NCBI RefSeq assembly: GCF_020281205.1
Contig: NZ_JACXZC010000002.1
Coordinates: 118,729 to 182,728 of the forward strand
Reading direction: 5' to 3'
From: Empedobacter stercoris
GTDB lineage: Bacteria > Bacteroidota > Bacteroidia > Flavobacteriales > Weeksellaceae
DNA: 64,000 nucleotides
The translations under genes and the position numbers were made by a program. How positions within the stretch are numbered: position 1 is the first letter of the stretch; every line of letters begins with the position of its first letter. The notes below the pieces were generated by a model, which saw only the letters and a program-made list of their open reading frames with translations, ran no database searches and was not told where the DNA came from. Positions 27,910-35,196 of the stretch are shown here, one piece after another.

Positions 27910-27937
27910 AAAAGTCATTCAGTTGAATGGCTTTTTT
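27910..27937 (+). terminator. Terminator of the beta-barrel gene
   Basis: AAGTCATTCA pairs with TGAATGGCTT (one G-U pair) around GT and runs into T residues. Confidence 0.75.
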
Positions 27938-28030
27938 GTTTTTAAATAGAAAATACTGTAAATATTTATGTATGATAGTTTTAGAATCTTAATGTTAAAA
28001 AATCAACTAAAATCCTTATTTTTGGATTGA

Positions 28031-28065
28031 TTTTGGCAATAAACCAATTATCACATATAAATTTG
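28031..28065 (+). promoter_or_regulatory. Promoter of the DUF6263-YfhO operon, leaderless candidate
   Basis: TTTTG (28031-28035), 22 nt, then TAAATTTG (28058-28065). The ATG of the lipoprotein gene begins 2 nt later, at 28068, so a start site at the usual distance would lie at or inside the start codon. Confidence 0.5.
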
Positions 28066-28067
28066 AT

Positions 28068-29135
28068 ATGAAAAAATTACTATTCATGATGGCTGTCGCA
28101 ATGGCAGTAGTTTCATGCAAAAAAGAGGATAAAGTCGTAGGTAAAGATAAAGATGGTAAAGAATTAATTGTAAATGAAAAAGGTGATACCGTTACCAAAG
28201 CAGAAACAACAGATTCTTTGGTAGTCGAATCACCTGTAGTTGCAGAAGTTGTAGCTATAGCAAAAGGTGCTGATGACAAATATGCATACAAATATAATTT
28301 AGAGATCGGAAAAACGTATCCGATGACATTAGGTATTAAAACAACACATTCAGCTACTGACGGGAAGCAATCTCAGAAAATGTCAAGCGAAAGTAAAAAA
28401 CAGATTGATTATACCGTAAAAGATTTTAAAAATGGTGTATATACATTAGAAGTAAAATCAAAACAGTATAGCGAAAAAATGACTGATCCATCTGGAAAAT
28501 CAATTTCGTATGATACAAATGCTGCAAAACCTGCAAATAAAGATATTGCCGTTTCTTGGTCAATCTATAAAGCGATGACGGGAAAAACGTATACAATGAA
28601 AGTTGATGAGAAAGGAAAAGTTGTAAGTGTTGATGGATTAGAATCTATCAAAACGTCAATTCTTAATTCTGTAAAATCGCAAGTAAATGCAGAAGAATTT
28701 AAATTCTTTACGCAAGTCATCAATAATTCATTAAACAAAGAAGCGATTTCATCTCAATTTGAGGAAACGATGAATATTTTTCCGAATAAAACATTGGCTT
28801 TAAAAGAATCTTGGAGTGATAGCCAAAAAATTGATCAAGGTCCAATGAAAGGAAATATTTCGATGAAAAGAACTTTAGCAAGTGTAGAACCTACAAATAC
28901 GACAATTACGGTGAATGGAACACAGAGTTTGAAAGGTAATGAGTCACAAGAAGGTGTTACAATGTCAGCGAATAGTAGTGCGAATGTCGATGGGAAAATT
29001 TTGTTGGACACTAAATCTGGTTGGATCAACAAAGTTAATTTAACGAAAAAGGAAACATTAAAACGTACAGTAGAAGCACAAGGTCAAAAACAAACAATGA
29101 CGGAATCGGTTACTACTGTCACAACAGTCAACTAA
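28068..29135 (+). CDS. DUF6263-family lipoprotein
   Basis: A 355-residue predicted lipoprotein. The signal MKKLLFMMAVAMAVVSC ends in a lipobox with Cys17, then KKEDK, an acid-rich stretch that could act as a surface-export signal in this phylum (inference). The mature region (from about residue 70) has repeated beta-rich segments (YNLEIGKTYPMTLGIKTTHS, YTVKDFKNGVYTLEVKS) that I recognise as DUF6263. Function unknown. It is the first gene of a tight operon: 1 nt separates its stop from the DUF4834 gene, which overlaps YfhO, which is followed by a glycosyltransferase. Confidence 0.75.
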   Translation: MKKLLFMMAVAMAVVSCKKEDKVVGKDKDGKELIVNEKGDTVTKAETTDSLVVESPVVAEVVAIAKGADDKYAYKYNLEIGKTYPMTLGIKTTHSATDGKQSQKMSSESKKQIDYTVKDFKNGVYTLEVKSKQYSEKMTDPSGKSISYDTNAAKPANKDIAVSWSIYKAMTGKTYTMKVDEKGKVVSVDGLESIKTSILNSVKSQVNAEEFKFFTQVINNSLNKEAISSQFEETMNIFPNKTLALKESWSDSQKIDQGPMKGNISMKRTLASVEPTNTTITVNGTQSLKGNESQEGVTMSANSSANVDGKILLDTKSGWINKVNLTKKETLKRTVEAQGQKQTMTESVTTVTTVN

Positions 29136-29136
29136 A

Positions 29137-29394
29137 ATGAAAACAATTCTTTGGATTTTAATTTTAAGTATTATTTTCTTATTCATTTTTAGATTTTTAA
29201 GAAAAGTATTTGCTGTTAAAAAAGTTTTTCAAGAAGCCATTAATCAGCAAAGAAATGCTTATAATCAAAGTCAAAATTCGAATGATTCGTACAACGAATC
29301 GAAACAAAATACGTCTTTCGATAAGCCGAAATACAATATAGACGCCGAAACGGTAGATTACGAAATAATCGAGGAAAAAAAGCATGAAAAATAA
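29137..29394 (+). CDS. DUF4834 family membrane-anchored small protein
   Basis: An 85-residue protein with one N-terminal membrane helix (ILWILILSIIFLFIFRFL), a basic segment, a Gln/Asn/Ser-rich middle and an acidic end (DAETVDYEIIEEKKHEK). This pattern fits DUF4834, a family I associate with flavobacterial YfhO neighbours. Its last 11 nt overlap the YfhO start. Its tight coupling suggests it helps the large membrane protein next door, but no function is known. Confidence 0.7.
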   Translation: MKTILWILILSIIFLFIFRFLRKVFAVKKVFQEAINQQRNAYNQSQNSNDSYNESKQNTSFDKPKYNIDAETVDYEIIEEKKHEK

Positions 29395-32029
29395 AAAGAA
29401 TTTACTCTACATTCTTATCTCATTGCTACTTTTTGTGGTGATTGCATTGGTGTATTGTGCGCCAGTTTTATCGGGAAAATCTGTTATTCAACCCGATATT
29501 ATCAATTACAAAGGTAGTGCGCAAGAAATGTTGACTTACCAAGAAAAAACGGGTGAGAATGTCTATTGGTCTGACGCTATGTTTGGTGGTATGCCAACCT
29601 ATCAAACAGGTGCTAAATATAATTTTGATGTAATCAAAACGATTGATGGATTATTTAGATTTTTACCACGTCCAGCAGACTATATTTTCTTAGTATTTAC
29701 TGGTTTTTTTATTCTGGGTTTAACTGTTTTTAAGAAGTGGAAATACGCTTTAGTTGGTGCAATTTTCTTTGCATTTGGTTCGTATTATTTCGAATTGATT
29801 GCAGCCGGACATAATGGGAAATTACATACAATTGGCTATTTTGCACCTTTAGTTGCTGGTATTCTTTTGTTGTATCGTAAAAAATATATCGCAGGTTTTG
29901 TTTTAACGACGCTATTTATGGGCCTGCAATTACAAGCGAACCATATTCAAATGACCTACTATTTGTTTTTGGCGATGTTAGTTTTTGCAATTGTTCAGTT
30001 TGTAGACAGTTTCAAGAGAAAAGAATTACCCGATTTCTTCAAATCATCTGCATTGGTTGTTGTAGCGGTTATTATTGCTGCGGGATTAAATGCAAATCGA
30101 TTATTATCGACATACGAATACAGTAAAGAGACGACGCGTGGAAAATCTGAAATGACGTTGTTGAAAAAGAATTCAAACGGATTAGATCATGATTATATCA
30201 CACAATGGAGTTATGGAAAATTAGAAACATTAAATCTATTTATTCCAAATTTAATGGGTGGTGGTTCACAAACTGATCCAGAGGATTTACAACATTATAC
30301 ATCCGAATTGCAAAATACACAATATAGTTTAGGAGAAGACGAATTTAATCAACAAGTTTTTCAAGCGGTAGCAAGTCAACCAAGAAGTGCTTATTGGGGA
30401 GATCAACCAGGAACTTCTGGTCCAGCGTATCAAGGAGCTGTTGTAGTATTTTTATTTATTATCGGAGTTTTTATGGTTCGTGGAAAATACTCGACCTATA
30501 AAAAATGGTTAGTAGGTGCAACGATTTTAAGTTTCATTTTGGCTTGGGGTAAAAACTTACCATTCGTTACCAACTTATTCATCGATTATTTCCCAATGTA
30601 TGATAAATTCAGAGCAGTTTCTTCCATCTTGGTGATTGCCGAATTTACAATGCCTTTTTTAGCAATTTTGACGCTATATTATTTCTTTAATTCAGATGAA
30701 TCTGACGACTTCAAAAAGAAAGTACTTTATATAGCTGGTGGTTCTACAATCGGAATTTTGATCATTTTCTTCTTATTTGGTGGAATGATTTTTCCATTTA
30801 CATCAGAGAATGAAAAGTTCATGACTGAGCAATTAATCGGACAAATTCAACAAGCTAATCCAAATGCAGTTGGACTATGGGATGGCTTAATGAAACGTTT
30901 AGATGAAGCATTAATTCAGGATAGAATTTCAATGTTTAAAGCAGATACGTTACGAACACTAATTTTTGTGTTGTGTACAATGGGATTATTGTTAGCTTAT
31001 TTATTCAAGTTGATCAAAAAACCAATTGTTGTGATATTAACGATAGGTGCTTTGGCATTTATTGATGGATTTACAGTGAACAAAAGATATTTGAACGAAG
31101 ATAATTTTGTGTCAAAATATATTGTTGACAACCCTTTCCCAACGGAAATGTCACCACGTTCACAAACCGAAGCCGAAAATAACAATAATGTTGCACAAAT
31201 AGCTTACAAGGTTCCGTTGAATAACTTATTGTCGAATATAGCAAAACAAGATCAATCACATTTCCGTGTGTACAATACGGTTTTGAGTACGTTTAACGAA
31301 GCTGGAACTTCATATTTTCTTCCTTCAATTGGTGGTTATCATGCCGCTAAATTAGGGAAATACCAAGACGTTGTAGATATCTATTTTTCGCAAGATCCGC
31401 AATTAAAAAAATACGGAATCAAAGATGAAACAGGTTTGATTAATGTATTGAATATGATGAATACGAAATATATTATTCATGGAAGTCCTACAGAACCGCA
31501 GGTTCAACAAAATCCAACTGCTTTAGGTAGTGCTTGGTTAGCTTCGAACATCAAATGGACAGATAATGCAAATGACGAAATCTTAGCCATAAATTCTACA
31601 CCAATTAATAATACAGTTATTTTACGTAAAGATTTGGTTGAGAATAAAAACCTAAATGTTTCAGCTGATGCAAACGCGAAAATTGAATTGGTTGATTATT
31701 CACCAATGAAAATTACCTACAAATCGTCTTCTAATACAGATCAAATTGCAGTTTTTTCAGAAGTTTATTATCCACATGGATGGACTGCAACAGTTGATGG
31801 AAAGGAAGTTCCGATCGAAAAAGCGAATTACGTATTGCGTGCAGTACCAGTTCAGAAAGGAAATCATACGATTGTCATGGAATTTAAGCCACAAGTTATT
31901 TCTACAGGAAATATGATTGTGATAATTTCAAATATCTTACTTATAATCATTGTGTTGGGAGGTGTTTATTTGGGATATAAAAAATGTTCACCAAAAGAGA
32001 ATGTAAACTTAGCCACTCAAAAGGCTTAA
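29384..32029 (+). CDS. YfhO-family membrane protein (GT-C-like)
   Basis: An 881-residue polytopic protein of the YfhO family, related to GT-C glycosyltransferases that use lipid-linked sugars. It starts with a membrane helix (LLYILISLLLFVVIALVYCAP) followed by the family block YWSDAMFGGMPTYQTGA with the acidic residues of the first outside loop. More than ten membrane helices are spread to about residue 560, then a soluble beta-rich region, and a last helix (IVIISNILLIIIVLGGVYLGY). YfhO in Bacillus takes part in lipoteichoic acid glycosylation. In flavobacteria the acceptor is not known. The following GT4 gene supports a role in surface glycans. Confidence 0.85.
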   Translation: MKNKKNLLYILISLLLFVVIALVYCAPVLSGKSVIQPDIINYKGSAQEMLTYQEKTGENVYWSDAMFGGMPTYQTGAKYNFDVIKTIDGLFRFLPRPADYIFLVFTGFFILGLTVFKKWKYALVGAIFFAFGSYYFELIAAGHNGKLHTIGYFAPLVAGILLLYRKKYIAGFVLTTLFMGLQLQANHIQMTYYLFLAMLVFAIVQFVDSFKRKELPDFFKSSALVVVAVIIAAGLNANRLLSTYEYSKETTRGKSEMTLLKKNSNGLDHDYITQWSYGKLETLNLFIPNLMGGGSQTDPEDLQHYTSELQNTQYSLGEDEFNQQVFQAVASQPRSAYWGDQPGTSGPAYQGAVVVFLFIIGVFMVRGKYSTYKKWLVGATILSFILAWGKNLPFVTNLFIDYFPMYDKFRAVSSILVIAEFTMPFLAILTLYYFFNSDESDDFKKKVLYIAGGSTIGILIIFFLFGGMIFPFTSENEKFMTEQLIGQIQQANPNAVGLWDGLMKRLDEALIQDRISMFKADTLRTLIFVLCTMGLLLAYLFKLIKKPIVVILTIGALAFIDGFTVNKRYLNEDNFVSKYIVDNPFPTEMSPRSQTEAENNNNVAQIAYKVPLNNLLSNIAKQDQSHFRVYNTVLSTFNEAGTSYFLPSIGGYHAAKLGKYQDVVDIYFSQDPQLKKYGIKDETGLINVLNMMNTKYIIHGSPTEPQVQQNPTALGSAWLASNIKWTDNANDEILAINSTPINNTVILRKDLVENKNLNVSADANAKIELVDYSPMKITYKSSSNTDQIAVFSEVYYPHGWTATVDGKEVPIEKANYVLRAVPVQKGNHTIVMEFKPQVISTGNMIVIISNILLIIIVLGGVYLGYKKCSPKENVNLATQKA

Positions 32030-32036
32030 TTTTAGA

Positions 32037-33329
32037 ATGAAAAAAATATTAATCATCACCTATTACTGGCCTCCTGCGGGAGGTCCTGGTGTTCAAAGAT
32101 GGTTGAAATTCACAAAATATCTTCCTGAATTTGGATATGAAACCTATGTATATATTCCAGAAAATCCTTCTTATCCAATTCTCGACGAAACTTTAGCGAA
32201 AGACATTAATCCGAAAGTTAAAATCGTTAAAAACAAAATTTGGGAACCTTATCAGTTGGCTGAAAAACTGAATCCAAAAAATAAAGCTTATAAAGGTGGA
32301 CATTTCGAGAAAAATGAAAACCAATCTTTTTTGTCGAAATTGTCAGTTTTTGTGCGAGGAAATTTCTTTATTCCTGATGCGCGTAAGTTTTGGGTGAATC
32401 CTTCTGCAGAATATTTAAAAGATTTTTTACAAAAAGAAAATATTGACACCATTGTAACTTCTGGTCCGCCTCATAGTTTACATTTGATCGGTTTGAAATT
32501 GAAAAAACAATTACCAAACCTTAACTGGTTGGCAGATTTTAGAGATCCTTGGACACAAATTAGTTATCACAAAGAATTGAAATTAACGTCTTGGGCTGCT
32601 AAAAAACACGAAGATTTAGAGCGAGAAGTGATGCAAAAAGCCGACGTTGTTTTAGCAACAAGTTATGCTGATGGTGAAAACTTTAAAAAAATTGGAGCAA
32701 AGCGAGTAGAAGTGATTACAAATGGTTTCGAAGAAGTAAAACAGCAAATAGAGAAAGAGCATAATTATTTTCATTTGACGTATTCTGGAGGTTTGGAAAT
32801 GCTTCGAAATCCTGTTGCTTTGTGGAAAGCTTTAGCTGAAATTAGTAACGAAAATCAATCTTTCAGAGAAGATTTTAAACTTAATTTTTATGGTTCTTTA
32901 GCTGATGATGTCAAACAATCAATTGTTAAACAAGGTTTACAAACTAATTTAATTGTTCACGGATATGTTTCGCATCAAGAATCGTTGAACGCGATCAATT
33001 CAGCAAATATTTTAATTTTGACAAACTTTGAGAATGTTGCTTCGAAAGGAATAATTCCTGGTAAATTATTCGAATATATGGCTACTGGAAATCCAATTTT
33101 AGCGATTGGACCTGCTGATGCAGATGTCGAAAAAATACTTCATAAAACTAAAGCCGGAAATTATTTTAGTCACGAACAAGTGGCGGAAATGAAAAATTAT
33201 ATTCTCTCGATTTATAATCAATGGTTAAAAAATCCAAACCAAAAATTTGAAACGAACGAAAATGAAGTTCAACAATTCAATCGTAAAAACTTGACTTCTA
33301 AACTAGTTGAAGTGGTCAATAGTTTGTAA
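32037..33329 (+). CDS. Glycosyltransferase family 4 protein
   Basis: A 430-residue cytoplasmic GT-B enzyme. The N-terminal domain starts KKILIITYYWPPAGGPGVQRWLKF, a familiar flavobacterial GT4 opening, and contains DTIVTSGPPHSLHLIG. The C-terminal nucleotide-sugar domain has LTYSGGLEMLRNPVALWKAL and the region ASKGIIPGKLFEYMATGNPILAIG, with the EX7E-type acidic site. It begins 7 nt after yfhO, so it is the last gene of that operon, which ends at a convergent terminator. The sugar and acceptor cannot be told from sequence. Confidence 0.87.
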   Translation: MKKILIITYYWPPAGGPGVQRWLKFTKYLPEFGYETYVYIPENPSYPILDETLAKDINPKVKIVKNKIWEPYQLAEKLNPKNKAYKGGHFEKNENQSFLSKLSVFVRGNFFIPDARKFWVNPSAEYLKDFLQKENIDTIVTSGPPHSLHLIGLKLKKQLPNLNWLADFRDPWTQISYHKELKLTSWAAKKHEDLEREVMQKADVVLATSYADGENFKKIGAKRVEVITNGFEEVKQQIEKEHNYFHLTYSGGLEMLRNPVALWKALAEISNENQSFREDFKLNFYGSLADDVKQSIVKQGLQTNLIVHGYVSHQESLNAINSANILILTNFENVASKGIIPGKLFEYMATGNPILAIGPADADVEKILHKTKAGNYFSHEQVAEMKNYILSIYNQWLKNPNQKFETNENEVQQFNRKNLTSKLVEVVNSL

Positions 33330-33352
33330 AGTTGTTAAATTTTAAAAAATAG

Positions 33353-33387
33353 AAAACCATCTTTTGTATATCATGAAAGATGGTTTT
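33353..33387. terminator. Bidirectional terminator
   Basis: AAAACCATCTTT pairs perfectly with AAAGATGGTTTT around 11 nt, flanked by A and T runs, between convergent genes. Confidence 0.88.
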
Positions 33388-33398
33388 ATAATTTATTA

Positions 33399-33815
33399 TC
33401 AATTCGAATTAATTTTATATTCTTTTACAATTCTATTATTATTCATTCCTGTTTCAATTTTAATAATAAATTCTGGATATTTAGTTTCATTAATTTCTAC
33501 TATTTTCGGAAAAATTAGTTCATCTATTTTATATAATTTACTTGTTGTATAATAATCGCCGTCTGGAGATACAGATATTATTAGCGCTTGCAAAACTTCG
33601 TCAGTTTCGTTAAAAGAATCAGTAGAAGTTCCTTTAGAATCGTTTATCGAAAAAATATTCAAAAAAAGACTTCTGTTATAAATTTGGTAATTTAGGTAAT
33701 CTGTTCGGTATATAGTTGCCAATATATAGTTGGAATAAGAATCAGAAATCTCTTTTATTTGTGCAGAACAAATAGAAGAGATTATGATTGTGTATAGAAT
33801 TAATAACTTCTTCAT
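33399..33815 (-). CDS. Hypothetical exported protein
   Basis: I do not recognise this 138-residue protein. It has a clear signal peptide (MKKLLILYTIIISSICSAQ) and a short mature part rich in Ile, Tyr and Asn with alternating hydrophobic residues, so probably beta-rich (for example EVLQALIISVSPDGDYYTT). It has no Cys after cleavage and no membrane segment, so it is probably periplasmic or secreted. Base composition is very AT-rich, like the genes downstream on the other strand. It is a single gene, with a shared terminator at its 3' end. Confidence 0.6.
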   Translation of the reverse strand: MKKLLILYTIIISSICSAQIKEISDSYSNYILATIYRTDYLNYQIYNRSLFLNIFSINDSKGTSTDSFNETDEVLQALIISVSPDGDYYTTSKLYKIDELIFPKIVEINETKYPEFIIKIETGMNNNRIVKEYKINSN

Positions 33816-33951
33816 AAAATCCTCATTGTTTTAATTAATATAAAGATAATCAAAATATTAGGTGCTATCCCTTATAATCCGCTATAATTGGAATGAATTT
33901 AATATAAATTATTCGTTTTTAATCACTTAAATTACTCAATGATTTGTTTTC

Positions 33952-33973
33952 TATTATTATTATTATTATTATT
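33952..33973 (+). repeat. (TAT)n trinucleotide microsatellite
   Basis: Seven perfect TAT units plus one T, in the 234-bp gap upstream of the small exported protein gene, 76 nt before its ATG. The rest of the gap is AT-rich with no gene. Such tracts change length by slippage. Confidence 0.9.
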
Positions 33974-34049
33974 GATGTAATTAACGTTAAGACAACAATT
34001 ATAGGTTGCTAACTATAATTGAAAATTAAAAACTAAAAATTACATTAAA

Positions 34050-34289
34050 ATGAAGAAAATGTTATTAGCAAGTGCTTTTGCACTTATCGGAACGTTTGCA
34101 ATGGCAAATGAAGTAGAGTTTGTAGATGAAGAATATAATAGGCAATGTACAGGAGTTAAAAATGATTGTGGAATTGCGCTTATTTACTGTTGGGAAGGAG
34201 AGATTGACCCTGATAAATTAAGTAATTTTAGAGATAAAGCTTGTGAAGATATAGAAAATGAGCAAGATGCACCAGAAATTGAAGATTAA
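34050..34289 (+). CDS. Small acidic four-cysteine exported protein
   Basis: Not a family I recognise. It has 79 residues. The signal peptide MKKMLLASAFALIGTFAMA is followed by about 60 residues that are strongly acidic and hold four Cys (33, 40, 47 and 65; spacing C-x6-C-x6-C-x17-C), enough for two disulfides after export. The tail is NEQDAPEIED. It is followed after 70 nt by a GLPGLI protein and then a TonB-receptor-like barrel on the same strand with no terminator that I can see, so the three may form one module. It could be a secreted peptide or a cargo or ligand of the barrel (inference). A TATAATTG box lies about 35 nt upstream. Confidence 0.7.
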   Translation: MKKMLLASAFALIGTFAMANEVEFVDEEYNRQCTGVKNDCGIALIYCWEGEIDPDKLSNFRDKACEDIENEQDAPEIED

Positions 34290-34359
34290 TTAAATATTAA
34301 TAATTATAGTATATGACTTAGGAATTTTCTTAAATCATATCTATATAATTTATTCGTAA

Positions 34360-35193
34360 ATGAAGTATTTAAATAAAATAGTATTAGTTATAAGTTTTAT
34401 ACTTATTAGTATAAATGGTTATTCTCAATATGAGTTTACATACTTATATGAATTTAAAAAAGATAGTGTCAGTAAAAAAAAGTATACTGATATTATGAAT
34501 GTTATCATTGAAGGTGAACAACGGATTTACAGAGGGGAAAATCATATTATTTATGATTCTATAGCTTATACAAAGCGAAAAGTTGATGCAAGTAATATTA
34601 GTTCTGTCATGGAACAGACTATGGGTTTTAAAAAAAATGTGGAAAATTATACTTTAGAAATTGATTTAGAAAAAGAAATACAAAAGCACTATATCTTTAA
34701 TTTAGAGTTACCTTTTTACAATGAAGAAAAAATAGAACTACCAATATGGAACATTTCTAATGAAACATCTGAAATTGATGGAAAAAAAGTGACAAAAGCA
34801 ACAACATTTTTTTTAGGTAGAAATTGGATAGCATATTATTCAGAAGAATTACCTATTCAGGTTGCACCATACTTATTTTATGGTTTACCTGGAGTTATCA
34901 TAAAATTAGAAGATGAGAATAGTAATTATAAATTCGAATTAACGGGTTATAAATCAAAAAAAGATTTCATTAATTTAAAAGAAACAACAATATCACAAAG
35001 AAGAAGAAATGATTTTGTTAAAATGAATAAAGATGAAGTTTATAACTTTGGTAAATCTTTTCAAGAAAATAAGACTAATATTCTTATGCAGGCAGGTTTG
35101 CAACTGACAGAACAAGAGATAAAAGAAAGACAAGAAAGATATAAAAAAAGAAAGTATATTTATTTAAACCCATCCATACCATTTGTTTTATAA
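34360..35193 (+). CDS. GLPGLI family protein
   Basis: A 277-residue exported protein with signal peptide MKYLNKIVLVISFILISINGYSQ. The defining motif is present in the form LFYGLPGVIIKLED (about residues 170-183; GLPGVI instead of GLPGLI), in a beta-rich context. GLPGLI proteins are restricted to Bacteroidota and are often encoded beside TonB-dependent receptors. Their molecular role is not established. It lies 3 nt before the start of the receptor gene, so these two are almost certainly co-transcribed and translationally linked. The C-terminal part is Lys/Glu-rich (EQEIKERQERYKKRK). Confidence 0.85.
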   Translation: MKYLNKIVLVISFILISINGYSQYEFTYLYEFKKDSVSKKKYTDIMNVIIEGEQRIYRGENHIIYDSIAYTKRKVDASNISSVMEQTMGFKKNVENYTLEIDLEKEIQKHYIFNLELPFYNEEKIELPIWNISNETSEIDGKKVTKATTFFLGRNWIAYYSEELPIQVAPYLFYGLPGVIIKLEDENSNYKFELTGYKSKKDFINLKETTISQRRRNDFVKMNKDEVYNFGKSFQENKTNILMQAGLQLTEQEIKERQERYKKRKYIYLNPSIPFVL

Positions 35194-35196
35194 TTT

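Noticed and set aside
33952..33973. CRISPR-like or minisatellite array
   Set aside because: It is a plain trinucleotide tract with no spacers, and no cas gene is present.
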